Source: a virus. Taken from it: a stretch of DNA of 37,382 bases. The position numbers were made by a program, and so were the translations under genes. Below, piece by piece: positions 22,403 through 30,200 of the stretch; position 1 is the first letter of the stretch; the number at the start of each line of letters is the position of its first letter. The stretch is taken from positions 1 to 37,382 of IMG/VR virus record IMGVR_UViG_3300045915_000019; one strand, 5' to 3'. Below the pieces are notes generated by a model. It worked only from the letters and a program-made list of their open reading frames with translations, was not told the DNA's origin and did no database searches.

Positions 22403-22769
22403 CCAGGGCCTGGCCGGAGTCCTGAACCCCCAGGGGATAAGAGAAAAAATAGTTGCCCGCCCGGCGCGCGCATTCCTGAAACATGGAAGGGCGAAAATGT
22501 CAGGCGCCCGAAGCCGCGTGGCTATTGGCCCCAACCGTAGTTGGTGCAATATTGGTGCGAATAATGCACGAATAATGCACACACCAACACCACGTTTTTT
22601 TGGGGTTTTTACGGGGTTGACACGATATTTATTTTCGGTTAGAAATATTGGTATCACATTATTGCACCGCGCCTGAAAGCAGCCACGAAAATGAGACGGT
22701 TGGACGGCGCGGCGTAACAAATGGTCAATTCGGGTTTTTGCGCCCCGAGGATAGGAGTATCTACTCGAC
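22403..22769 (+). promoter_or_regulatory. Control region with operator-like repeats
   Basis: A 367-base gap without a convincing gene. It contains GTGCAATATT (22544-22553), AATAATGCAC (22560-22569), AATAATGCAC (22571-22580) and ATTATTGCAC (22658-22667). The first two form an inverted pair, and the middle two are an 11-bp tandem. TTGGTG (22552) and CACCAA (22582) can pair, followed by a T run at 22595-22601, so the left half may also terminate late transcription. The region is AT-rich against its surroundings. Such repeats on both sides of a promoter suggest binding sites for a regulator. Confidence 0.55.
22617..22645 (+). promoter_or_regulatory. Candidate early promoter
   Basis: A perfect TTGACA (22617-22622), a 17-base AT-rich spacer and TAGAAA (22640-22645; 4 of 6 to the -10 consensus). 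It faces the recombination genes and is bracketed by the AATAATGCAC-type motifs, so repression by a bound factor is plausible. Confidence 0.62.
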
Positions 22770-23033
22770 ATGGGACGAATTGCCATGGAAGTCGATGAAG
22801 CCGACTTCGTCAGAATTTCCGTGCGGCTGACCCGCACCGTCCATGCGCAACTGAAGCGCGAGGCGGCGCGGCGCCAGCTGCGCGAGGCGGCCTACATCCC
22901 GATCGGCACGGTGATCTGCGATCTGGCCGAGCAGGCGCTGCCGGGGATCGTCGACGAGGACGCGATGACGAATCGCCCTCCGGCGAATCAGCCGCCGCCG
23001 ACGAATCACAAGAAAACCGGGAAACGAAAATAG
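22770..23033 (+). CDS. Ribbon-helix-helix-like small DNA-binding protein
   Basis: An 87-residue protein. Residues 13-60 match the ribbon-helix-helix plan: a strand (RISVRLT), a first helix (VHAQLKREAARRQL), a turn and a second helix (GTVICDLAEQAL). The last 25 residues are Pro/Lys-rich and disordered. Such proteins bind operators as dimers or regulate recombination genes. It is the first gene behind the promoter at 22617 with its repeated motifs, so autoregulation is possible. An alternative start is ATG 22785. Its stop lies within AAAATAG, where an in-frame zinc-ribbon frame begins. Confidence 0.58.
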   Translation: MGRIAMEVDEADFVRISVRLTRTVHAQLKREAARRQLREAAYIPIGTVICDLAEQALPGIVDEDAMTNRPPANQPPPTNHKKTGKRK

Positions 23034-23149
23034 ACCGCATTCGCTGCGACCTGTGCGGCGGATGGGGGACCGGGTTTGCAGATACCTGGTGGGCCTGCGC
23101 CCGCTGCGCGACACGAATCTTCAATTGGCTCGAATGGGAGAGATATCCG
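23030..23149 (+). other. Zinc-ribbon segment in frame with the exonuclease
   Basis: Forty codons open in the exonuclease frame encode CDLCG, Trp/Gly residues and CARC (CxxC, 12 residues, CxxC), a clear zinc ribbon, and run without a stop into the exonuclease ATG at 23150. No ATG, GTG or TTG starts this segment. The only overlapping candidates are ATA at 23030 (within ATAG, copying the ATGA overlap geometry) or ATT at 23039, or a -1 shift at the AAAA before the upstream stop. It may be an N-terminal extension of the exonuclease or a separate gene with a mutated start. Confidence 0.5.
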
Positions 23150-24112
23150 ATGGTTGACGAGACAATACGCCAGAAAACAATCGGCGGATCTGAGGTGGGG
23201 GCCATCATCGGCTGCGACGCATCGCGCGATGGGCTTTCGGTCTGGCTATCGAAGCATGACTATTTCAGTTATCGGGAATCCAAGCCGACAATGCGGATGA
23301 TCGTCGGCAAATGCCTGGAGCGGGGGCTCATTGATGTCCATGGAAAGCTGACAGGGCGGAATTCTTATTATTACGATCAGACGGTCGTTAATCCCAAATA
23401 TCCCCATCGGAGAGCGACACCGGATGGCCTGTGTCACGGCGAACTCCGCGGCGTCGAGGTGAAGGTGGTGGCCTCGGACCAGCGCCACAACTGGGGTCAT
23501 ACTTCCGACGAAATCCCCGAGCGGGTACAACTCCAGGTCGCGCATTACATGGGCGTCTTGGAGTATCCGGTCTGGGACGTGATCGCGCTGATTGGCGGCG
23601 AGGCGCGGGTGTATACGATCGAGCGCGACCTGGTCCTCGAGGCCGCCATGAACGAGCGCATCGACGAATGGCATCGGCGCTTCATGGTGGGCAATGAGCG
23701 GCCGCCGATGACCGGATCCTGGCAGGCCAGCCAGTGGCTGCAGACGCGGTTCGCCGAATACCGGCCCGATATCCGTCAGGCGACTGACCAGGAAATCGCA
23801 CTGCTCGAGCAATACGCGGCCGTGCGCCAGATGCTGGCAGAGCACGAGGACGAAAAGGATCTTCTGGAGAATCGGATCAAAGAGGCGATCGGCGAGAGCG
23901 AAGGCCTCAAGTGGCCGCGGGGCCGCTTTACCTGGCGCCGGACGCGCGACAGCAAGGCGACCGACTGGGAGGCCTTGGCCATCGCCACGGTCACGAATTT
24001 CATCAAGGACCCCAAACAGCGCGAGGCGCTGATTGCCGAATACACGAAGACCAGGCCGGGAATTCGCCGGATCCGGTTTGTGCACAATGATTTGCCCGCG
24101 GAGGAGGCATGA
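23150..24112 (+). CDS. YqaJ-family phage exonuclease
   Basis: A 320-residue YqaJ-type 5'-3' exonuclease of the PD-(D/E)XK fold that makes 3' single strands for annealing. Motifs: IGGSEVGAIIG at the start (residues 11-21), Glu58 (GKCLERG), Asp92 (ATPDG), Glu103-x-Lys105 (VEVKV) and the QLQ helix (ERVQLQVAHYM, near 124-134). The C-terminal 120 residues are helical, with LLENRIKEAIG, as in many phage members. GGGAGAG lies 7 nt before the ATG at 23150; a zinc ribbon is in frame upstream. A RecT-like gene three genes downstream completes the pair. Confidence 0.9.
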   Translation: MVDETIRQKTIGGSEVGAIIGCDASRDGLSVWLSKHDYFSYRESKPTMRMIVGKCLERGLIDVHGKLTGRNSYYYDQTVVNPKYPHRRATPDGLCHGELRGVEVKVVASDQRHNWGHTSDEIPERVQLQVAHYMGVLEYPVWDVIALIGGEARVYTIERDLVLEAAMNERIDEWHRRFMVGNERPPMTGSWQASQWLQTRFAEYRPDIRQATDQEIALLEQYAAVRQMLAEHEDEKDLLENRIKEAIGESEGLKWPRGRFTWRRTRDSKATDWEALAIATVTNFIKDPKQREALIAEYTKTRPGIRRIRFVHNDLPAEEA

Positions 24113-24942
24113 ACATAATGGCCAGCCTATGGTCGCGCATCGCTAAGAAACAAAACATTGCGCTCTATCCCCCATTCACAAATGAGCATGGCAAAATGCT
24201 TTTTACCGCTATCAATGACCTCCCGCCGGCACTGGTCAATATCCAGGCAATCCACGATTGTATCGGCGATAAAGGTATTGATCTTGATGTCCGAGCGCAA
24301 GATTGTATCCCATGCCGCAAGACGTTATGGCTTGAATGTATTTTCCGAAGCGGCCAGCGCACTGCCGTTCTGATCATCAGGTTTGATCATGAGCAAATTC
24401 CTCTCGCATTTGCGGAAGTGCTGCCTCCTCAGCCGTCGGCGCGATTTCTTATTCACTCCACGCAAATCGTCGAGTATCAGGACACCGCTATTATTGCAGC
24501 GGAACATCTGACCTATCTCGATGGCGACGGGCGAATTCTGGTAGGTGGCCGCCTTTCGATTGAGCAATGGCAGGATACGGCACAATGGACCTACCTCCTG
24601 GCATGCGAATCCCTCACGACGATGAACACCCGCGGCACGCGCGTCGATCCGCCGCTCGATAAGCCGCCAGTCCAGGTCGTGAACCCCAAGCGCGCGCCGT
24701 GCTCGGTCTGGCATACGATCCATTTGCCGCACTTCGCGCACGAGCGATTGAACGCGCCGACCTCCGACGAGATGATTGAGCGGCGCGAGCACTGGGTGCG
24801 CGCGCACCGGCGCGACTATCGGGATGGCGGCGGCCTGTTTGGCCGCGTCAAGGCTCTCGTATGGGTGCCGGAATTCAAGCGCGGGAATGCAGAGCTCGGA
24901 ACTGTGAAGCAGAGTTATTCCATCTTCAAGGCGGGGCAGTAA
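24109..24942 (+). CDS. Hypothetical protein in recombination operon (277 aa)
   Basis: A 277-residue protein without a recognised family. The N-terminal 150 residues have a CIPCRK motif (near 66-71) and alternating strands and helices. The C-terminal part holds VWHTIHLPHF (near 200-209), EHWVRAHRRDYRDGGGLFG and VKALVWVPEFKRGNAELG, the last being basic and glycine-rich. It starts in an ATGA overlap with the exonuclease and is probably coupled to recombination. A nucleic-acid-binding role would fit the basic C-terminus, but this is inference. Confidence 0.7.
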   Translation: MNIMASLWSRIAKKQNIALYPPFTNEHGKMLFTAINDLPPALVNIQAIHDCIGDKGIDLDVRAQDCIPCRKTLWLECIFRSGQRTAVLIIRFDHEQIPLAFAEVLPPQPSARFLIHSTQIVEYQDTAIIAAEHLTYLDGDGRILVGGRLSIEQWQDTAQWTYLLACESLTTMNTRGTRVDPPLDKPPVQVVNPKRAPCSVWHTIHLPHFAHERLNAPTSDEMIERREHWVRAHRRDYRDGGGLFGRVKALVWVPEFKRGNAELGTVKQSYSIFKAGQ

Positions 24943-24944
24943 CT

Positions 24945-25196
24945 ATGGGTGATCTGACATCGGCCGCGGATATTCTCGACATCGACAAATGCCGGCAGCA
25001 ACTGGAGCGCGCACGCGAATGGATGGTCGCGCTCCTGGGGCGCATCGGCGAGCCGGGCACCTGCGCCGGCTGCGGCGCGGAATTGTACTGGGTGCGCCAC
25101 CAGAACGGCCGCATCGCGCCGTATGAGGCGACGGGCGCGATTCACTTTGCCACCTGTCCCAGGGCGAGCGATTTCAGAAAGAGGTATTCGAAATGA
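24945..25196 (+). CDS. Zinc-ribbon small protein (83 aa)
   Basis: An 83-residue protein with a helical first half (DIDKCRQQLERAREWMVALLG) and a zinc site in the second half: CAGCGAELYW, then an HFATC element, giving three Cys plus one His. The arrangement looks like a small zinc ribbon fused to a helix. It sits between the unknown gene and the RecT-like gene, whose start overlaps its stop (ATGA). The function is unknown. Confidence 0.65.
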   Translation: MGDLTSAADILDIDKCRQQLERAREWMVALLGRIGEPGTCAGCGAELYWVRHQNGRIAPYEATGAIHFATCPRASDFRKRYSK

Positions 25197-26311
25197 CGAC
25201 AGCAGAAGACCAGAAACAGACGCCGGCCGATACGGCTGGTCAGACGCGGCACGGCATCGAGCGGAGCGTATCGCCGGTGCCGCAGCAGGCGCCAGAAGCC
25301 AATGCCGTGATCCCGGCGCCGCCTGCGGCCGCGGTAGCTACCACAGAGCCGAGGCCCAACCGCATCACGATCGAGCATCTGCTTTCGGTGCCGGATTCGG
25401 CCAAGCGCGAGGCCTGGATTTCGGCGCTGGTCGAGGTGGAACTGGCGCGGCAAACCTATACGCACGACAGAGCCTTGGCGCGGGAATTTGCCGTTTGCGG
25501 ATTATTCAGCGACATCAAAGGCAGCACATTGGAGCAGGCGGTCGCGACCGCAATGGTCAAGATCCAACTGGGGCGCGCCTGGGGATTCAACCAGGCGGAT
25601 TCGATCCGCTATATCTACTTCGTCAACGGCCGCCCGACGGTGGAAAACGAGATCATCGGCGCCAAATTACAGGCCGCCGGCTATGACTGGGACACCGAAT
25701 GGCACGAAGAGGAAGTGGAGCACAAGGGACGCAAGCACCAGAAATGCGTCGGCTGCACGCTGTGGCTGAAGAAATGGAATCAGGCCTCGCAGCGCTATGA
25801 GCCGGTCGTCGACCGCAATGGCAAGCCGGTGTCGGTATCGTTCACCGAATATCATGCGCAGCAGGCGGGATTACTCGACAAAGCCGGACCATGGAAGCAG
25901 TACACGCAGGACATGTACTACTGGCGGTGTATCGGCCGCGTGAAGAAGTATCATGCGCCGCATGTGATGCGCGGCGCCATTTCGCGGGACGAGGCCGCGG
26001 AGGCGATCCCGGTCGAGAGCGCGGCGCCGGCGCAGCTCCCACGCGACCTGCAGGCCGACCAGGTGGTGCCGGGCCTGGCCTCGAGCGCGGCGATCGTCGT
26101 GCCCTCCCTGCGCGACAAGATTTCGCAGCACCCAGGCTTCGGGCCGCCGGCCGCGGAGACTGAGCCGGACGAGCCGGTGGTCCAGCCCGCGCCGGCGCCG
26201 GACGAGGGGCAGGCCAGTTTTTTTCCGCCAGCGCCCCAGGCGCCGCCGCCCATGCCAGAGCCGGCGGATGCCAAGGCACCGAAGAAGAAGCCGCCCGAGT
26301 CGAAGACGTAG
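25193..26311 (+). CDS. RecT-like single-strand annealing protein
   Basis: A 372-residue annealing protein that would pair the single strands made by the YqaJ exonuclease. Residues 1-60 are Pro/Ala-rich and disordered. The core (about 60-270) has LAREFAVCGLFSDIKGSTLEQAVATAMVKIQLGRAWGF, then IRYIYFVNGRPTVENEIIGAKLQAAGYDW, the pattern of RecT/Bet-type phage proteins. A CVGC motif lies near residue 185. The last 100 residues are Pro/Ala-rich with a basic KKK end, again probably flexible. It overlaps the upstream gene by ATGA. Confidence 0.75.
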   Translation: MTTAEDQKQTPADTAGQTRHGIERSVSPVPQQAPEANAVIPAPPAAAVATTEPRPNRITIEHLLSVPDSAKREAWISALVEVELARQTYTHDRALAREFAVCGLFSDIKGSTLEQAVATAMVKIQLGRAWGFNQADSIRYIYFVNGRPTVENEIIGAKLQAAGYDWDTEWHEEEVEHKGRKHQKCVGCTLWLKKWNQASQRYEPVVDRNGKPVSVSFTEYHAQQAGLLDKAGPWKQYTQDMYYWRCIGRVKKYHAPHVMRGAISRDEAAEAIPVESAAPAQLPRDLQADQVVPGLASSAAIVVPSLRDKISQHPGFGPPAAETEPDEPVVQPAPAPDEGQASFFPPAPQAPPPMPEPADAKAPKKKPPESKT

Positions 26312-26319
26312 AGGAGCAG

Positions 26320-26466
26320 GTGCTGTGCGGATCCTGCGGATCGGCGAACTTGGAATACATCGAGCGGCACGGCCGCACCGGCGTCGTTGCGCCCGATGGT
26401 GGCGAGGAATGGCGATGGGAGGCCCGTATCAAATGCCACGCCTGCGGCGCGGTTGAGGAGCTATGA
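26320..26466 (+). CDS. Zinc-ribbon protein (48 aa)
   Basis: A 48-residue zinc ribbon with CGSCGS at the start and CHACGA near the end, the two CxxC pairs separated by about 35 residues of charged, strand-like sequence. The GTG at 26320 lies very close to GAGGAG (26311-26316), so the exact start is uncertain. Its stop overlaps the MazG-like start. Four-Cys ribbons this small usually bind nucleic acid or a partner protein. Confidence 0.6.
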   Translation: MLCGSCGSANLEYIERHGRTGVVAPDGGEEWRWEARIKCHACGAVEEL

Positions 26467-26705
26467 CGGAATCACAGGAAAAACTCGTTGATGCGATTCG
26501 CCAGGAATATTCGCTGGCGGCCGCGAAATTCCCGCCATTCAATTCGGCGCATGAAGGCTATGCAGTGATTCTCGAAGAACTCGACGAACTGTGGGAAGAG
26601 ATCAAGCGGAAAAAGGAGGACCGGGACCTGGCCGCCATGCGCAAAGAGGCCATCCAGGTCGCGGCAATGGCGCTCAGATTCGTGCGGGATGTCTGCGGGG
26701 ATTGA
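26463..26705 (+). CDS. MazG-like nucleotide pyrophosphohydrolase-like protein
   Basis: An 80-residue helical protein resembling phage MazG-like nucleotide pyrophosphatases: HEGYAVILEELDELWEEIK (near residues 29-48) has the EExxE/D metal-binding pattern, and MRKEAIQVAAMALRFVRD the second helix with acidic and Gln positions. It would hydrolyse dNTPs to dNMP and pyrophosphate, helping to balance nucleotide pools. It is slightly short, so activity is unproven. The ATG overlaps the upstream stop (CTATGA). Confidence 0.72.
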   Translation: MTESQEKLVDAIRQEYSLAAAKFPPFNSAHEGYAVILEELDELWEEIKRKKEDRDLAAMRKEAIQVAAMALRFVRDVCGD

Positions 26706-26716
26706 GGAGATATGTG

Positions 26717-27013
26717 ATGCGAAATCTTGATCTAGAACGAGCGCGCGAATTACTCGCTGAAGCGGATAAGCCACGCTGTCTGGGGCTTTATGTATCGAAG
26801 CGTGATGAACCACTGGAGGCCTTACTAAGGATTCGGGAATTTCTTGTATTGGCGGGCGGTGATGATGCTCATGCACTTGTCGTTGTGTGTCTGGACCGCG
26901 TTATCGAGACCTTGGGTGGATTCGCGAAGCGCATTGTATATGAGCACGCTCCAGATCGGCAGCTCTACCCAATCTGGCAGCCAAAACAGGTGCGCGAGGA
27001 ACAGAAGAAATGA
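26717..27013 (+). CDS. Hypothetical helical protein (98 aa)
   Basis: A 98-residue protein with helices at residues 4-16 (LDLERARELLAEA), 33-45 and 50-70 (DAHALVVVCLDRVIETLGG) and a polar end. No motif is recognised. GAGGAGA lies upstream of the ATG, and its stop overlaps the TcmP-like gene start (ATGA), so it is part of the same message. Confidence 0.58.
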   Translation: MRNLDLERARELLAEADKPRCLGLYVSKRDEPLEALLRIREFLVLAGGDDAHALVVVCLDRVIETLGGFAKRIVYEHAPDRQLYPIWQPKQVREEQKK

Positions 27014-27807
27014 CGCAGGGCCAGGGGCCGAGTACGCCCGACAAGGAGCGCAAACTTGGCGCGATGTTCGATATGCAGGGCAATCTGTATCTAAAAATCA
27101 ATGCGCTCTTTTATGGCCCGGCATACCACATAGACCTGAATGCAGGATGCGGGCATAATCATGCCTTCAATGAGCCGGGCAGCCCGATTGTGTTTTTGGA
27201 TGTCATGCGCGCCCGGTATCCGAGCGTGCCCTTTCGCGCTTGGTTCATTGACCGTGATGTGGCCGCCATCAACGAATTGAAAGATCGAGTTGCGAACCGC
27301 TATGGCCATCTGGACAATGTGTCGATTATGTGTGCAGATAATCGCGATGCCCTCATTCAGATCGCGCCGCAACTAGAGCCGCACTGGGCAACAGGCAGCG
27401 TCCTAGCAGATCCCAATGGCTGGTTGTCCCGCAACAAGAAGGACAAGAGCGGCGTGCCCGTTGAAGAACTGAAGCAGTTTGCTCATCTTTTCCGGCGCAT
27501 GGATTTGCTCATGAATCTGAATGTGCGCAGTTACCGCCTTCAAAGCGGCTGCGATTACGAAACGTATTCTGCGCCAGAATTCGGCGCCTTATTCATGCGC
27601 TCCCATTGGCTCATTACGCGGGCGGCCCACAACGAACACAGCACGTTCATTTGTCTCATGGGCCGCAATCTGAAGACCAGCGGTTACAAGAAATACGACT
27701 GGTACGAAATGAACTCGCCAACAGGGCTGGATATCTTGAATGGTCTAGAAATCTCCAAGCGGCATTTCGGGCCACAAAATGGAACCCTATTCGATGAAAT
27801 CACCTAA
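27010..27807 (+). CDS. TcmP-like methyltransferase-fold protein
   Basis: A 265-residue protein resembling the three-Cys-motif partner family TcmP, with a Rossmann-like methyltransferase fold. Seen: DLNAGCG (near residues 43-49, SAM-loop type), GSPIVFLDV, FIDRDVAAINEL (near 79-90), CADNRDAL and ADPNGW (near 133-138, the motif IV position), then a helical C-terminal part. The reaction is unknown. TcmP genes are named for standing next to three-Cys radical-SAM-like proteins, and here the next gene is exactly such a protein, overlapping by 14 bases. The pair probably acts together. Confidence 0.72.
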   Translation: MTQGQGPSTPDKERKLGAMFDMQGNLYLKINALFYGPAYHIDLNAGCGHNHAFNEPGSPIVFLDVMRARYPSVPFRAWFIDRDVAAINELKDRVANRYGHLDNVSIMCADNRDALIQIAPQLEPHWATGSVLADPNGWLSRNKKDKSGVPVEELKQFAHLFRRMDLLMNLNVRSYRLQSGCDYETYSAPEFGALFMRSHWLITRAAHNEHSTFICLMGRNLKTSGYKKYDWYEMNSPTGLDILNGLEISKRHFGPQNGTLFDEIT

Positions 27808-29278
27808 AGCGATTCCGCTCTCGCGGCTTACTGCGCATCCCGATAATCCCCGGCTTATGCCAGCCGAGGAAATCATTGGGCAAATTGCCGCAGCCATTCG
27901 CGAGCGGGGCTCATTCGATGTTGCGCATGCGTTGATCGTGCGGCCGCTGGGCGATACGTATCAGATCGTGAGCGGCCACAACCGCGCAGAAGCGGCCCGC
28001 CGAGCAGGCCTGGATGCGGTGCCTGCATGGATTCGCGAATTGAGCGAGGACGATGCTCTGCTCATGCTGATCACCGAAAATGCGCAACGGGAATTGCGCC
28101 CACTTGAACGTGGTCTCCATGCGCTGAAGTGCATCAAGAAGGGCAGCCATAAAGACGGGATCGAGGCGTATGCGCGTGCCATCGGCAGGGAAGCGGAACT
28201 GCAAACAGTCAAGCGTGAATATTGGGCGGCAGAAGTGGCGACTGCGGCACAAAAAGAACAACGTTGTTCTTTTTCAGATGTGGTCAAGTACTACCTGCAT
28301 CTGGCGGAGATCCATGCCGCGCCGCCCGAGGTTTGGGGCGCTTTGGTTGAGCGGCTCATTGCGGATACCTGGACGGTCCAGGAGGCGCGCCAGCATGCTC
28401 AGGCGGCTAATGCAAAAGCCAAACGCGAGGAGCAGGCGCGGGTCAAGACTGTAATGGTGCTCGATGAATGGAAGGCTGCGAAGCCGATCGATCGCGGAGA
28501 TTTTCTGGGAGCGTGGCGCACTATCGAAAAGCCGACCACGCTCAACCGCCAGGACACCACATCGATTGACTGGGCCAAATGGTCATGGAACCCGGTGACT
28601 GGCTGCCAGCATAATTGCCCATACTGCTACGCACGCGATATCGCAGAGCGCTTCTATGCGGAAAAATTTCAGCCGGCCATTCATATCGACCGCCTGGGCG
28701 CACCGGCCCATACCCCAGTGCCGGCCACTGCATCGCAGGACACCAGCCTGAAAAACATCTTTACCTGCTCGATGGCTGACCTGTTCGGCAAATGGGTCCC
28801 GAAACAATGGATCGAAGAAGTGCTTGGCGTGGTGCGCGAGAATCCGCAGTGGAATTTCCTGTTTCTGACGAAATTCCCGCTGCGTATGGCTGAGTTTGAA
28901 TATCCGCCGAATGCCTGGTTGGGCACAAGCGTCGATTTGCAGGCGCGAGTCGCCAATGCCGAGCGCACGATGCGAGAAGTGCGCGCATCAGTGAAATGGC
29001 TGAGTCTTGAGCCATTATTGGAACCTCTAGTATTCGAGGATCTGAGTGCATTTAACTGGGTCGTGATCGGCGGCGCGAGCGCCAGCAATCAGACGCCGGA
29101 ATGGCGACCGCCGCAGCAATGGGTCTACGATCTGACGGCGGCAGCGTTACGTGCGGGCTGTGCTGTTTATCACAAGACTAATCTCGACGAGTTGCGCCTA
29201 AAGGCATTCCCATGGGTAAACACGGCACAGGAGAAGGCACTTCCTGATGTCTTCCGCTACCTGAAGGTGATTGCATGA
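27794..29278 (+). CDS. ParB-nuclease / three-Cys (DUF5131) fusion protein
   Basis: A 494-residue fusion. Residues 8-110 are a ParB/Srx-like domain with the SGHNRAEAARRAG core (60-72), in the position of the usual GxxR motif. Residues 110-245 are a helical linker with a Cys near 158. Residues 258-494 are a Gp37/Gp68-like DUF5131 domain with SWNPVTGC and the CxxxCxxC motif Cys271, Cys275, Cys278 that in radical-SAM enzymes holds an iron-sulfur cluster. Starting at ATG 27794 gives the shorter overlap; ATG 27779 would add five residues. It probably modifies a nucleic acid or nucleotide, but the substrate is unknown. Confidence 0.78.
   Translation: MKSPKAIPLSRLTAHPDNPRLMPAEEIIGQIAAAIRERGSFDVAHALIVRPLGDTYQIVSGHNRAEAARRAGLDAVPAWIRELSEDDALLMLITENAQRELRPLERGLHALKCIKKGSHKDGIEAYARAIGREAELQTVKREYWAAEVATAAQKEQRCSFSDVVKYYLHLAEIHAAPPEVWGALVERLIADTWTVQEARQHAQAANAKAKREEQARVKTVMVLDEWKAAKPIDRGDFLGAWRTIEKPTTLNRQDTTSIDWAKWSWNPVTGCQHNCPYCYARDIAERFYAEKFQPAIHIDRLGAPAHTPVPATASQDTSLKNIFTCSMADLFGKWVPKQWIEEVLGVVRENPQWNFLFLTKFPLRMAEFEYPPNAWLGTSVDLQARVANAERTMREVRASVKWLSLEPLLEPLVFEDLSAFNWVVIGGASASNQTPEWRPPQQWVYDLTAAALRAGCAVYHKTNLDELRLKAFPWVNTAQEKALPDVFRYLKVIA
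28251..28274 (+). repeat. Perfect 24-bp palindrome inside the ParB fusion gene
   Basis: AAAAAGAACAAC followed directly by its complement. It lies in the linker between the ParB-like and three-Cys domains. In RNA it could form a hairpin ending in U5 like a terminator on either strand; in DNA it is shaped like a dimer-binding site. Confidence 0.85.
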
Positions 29279-29541
29279 GCGGTATCGACTACACGCGCAT
29301 TCCTGTCGCGACCGTGGACGCGCTGGCGGCGTATATCGTCTGGCACCGGCCTACCGGCAGTTTCCTGCGTGCCGTGATCGAGAACGACCTGGCGCAGGCC
29401 TGCGCTCGCGCATCGGACGACAACCGCGCGGCCTTATTCGATCTTGTGTCGTATGTAGTCAATCTCGCGCCGGCTGCCTCGTGGGGTTCGCCGGCACGCT
29501 ATGAAAACTGGATTCACGAAAGGAGCAATACCCAATGCTAG
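29275..29541 (+). CDS. Conserved phage hypothetical protein (88 aa)
   Basis: An 88-residue protein with PVATVDALAAYIVWHRPTGSFLRAVIENDLAQA, then DDNRAALFDLVSYVVNLAPAASWG. This pattern is familiar from small early proteins of many phages, but no function is known to me. The ATG overlaps the upstream stop (ATGA), and the stop overlaps the next start. It is likely a small all-helical protein. Confidence 0.75.
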   Translation: MSGIDYTRIPVATVDALAAYIVWHRPTGSFLRAVIENDLAQACARASDDNRAALFDLVSYVVNLAPAASWGSPARYENWIHERSNTQC

Positions 29542-29912
29542 ATCCACTGCCCGTTGAAATGAGCGAGGCATCGCTCGAAAAGATCTACCCCGACATCGGC
29601 CACGGCGAATCGCGCCTCGTGCTGGCGGATCTCTATCCGCTGCTCGAGGACCTGAACGCGGCGCTGGTCAAAAACGCCGGCAATCCGTATAACCCGACGG
29701 CCAACACCATCTACGATTTCAAGTGGGCCCATGTGCGCACGCATGGCCCAGGCACGACCGGCACGACGCAGCTCTGCGCCGAATCGAATGTCACCGGGAA
29801 GGTGCACTCAGGGGACACGAAACTGATCCCGATGCCGATGAGCGCCGATACGCCGCCGGTAGGCCTGTTTCAGGGTTACATGGCGGAGTTGAGCAACCTG
29901 TCGCGGCTCTGA
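29535..29912 (+). CDS. Hypothetical protein (125 aa)
   Basis: A 125-residue acidic protein. The first 45 residues are helical (LVLADLYPLLEDLNAALVKNAG), and the remainder has strands with Gly/Thr-rich turns (THGPGTTGTTQLCAESNVTG). GAAAGGAG precedes the ATG at 29535. Not recognised; no metal-binding or catalytic motif is evident. Codon use matches the neighbours. Confidence 0.6.
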   Translation: MLDPLPVEMSEASLEKIYPDIGHGESRLVLADLYPLLEDLNAALVKNAGNPYNPTANTIYDFKWAHVRTHGPGTTGTTQLCAESNVTGKVHSGDTKLIPMPMSADTPPVGLFQGYMAELSNLSRL

Positions 29913-29915
29913 CGT

Positions 29916-30200
29916 ATGGCCGCACGCAGCCGGGGGCGCAGAGTGCGGGAGGCGCCTCCGGGTCCACTGGCCGTGCTGCACGTCTTCGAGCGCGGCGGGT
30001 ACCTGTTGGCGCGCCGCGTCGAGCAGTATTTGCAGGAGCGCGGCGTCGATGCCTGGCTGGTGACGCGGCACGCGGTGAAGGTGCCGGCCACCCAGCAGGC
30101 GCGCGCCGTGGAATTACTGAAGGACTTTGCCGCCTGGGAAGAGACGCTGCCAGGCGCGGCGATCGTAAAGGAGGTGACGAATGGCGAAGACACTGTATGA
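29916..30200 (+). CDS. Small basic protein (94 aa)
   Basis: A 94-residue protein with a very basic, probably disordered start (AARSRGRRVREAPPG), then a beta-alpha segment (LAVLHVFERGGYLLARRVEQYLQERG) and a helical end. Three bases separate it from the upstream stop. It overlaps the next gene by 20 bases. The basic tail could bind nucleic acid, but no family is recognised. Confidence 0.58.
   Translation: MAARSRGRRVREAPPGPLAVLHVFERGGYLLARRVEQYLQERGVDAWLVTRHAVKVPATQQARAVELLKDFAAWEETLPGAAIVKEVTNGEDTV

Noticed and set aside
22483-22575. Thirty-codon frame in the control region
   Set aside because: Weak composition, no ribosome site, and it runs through the repeated operator-like motifs, which explain the sequence better.
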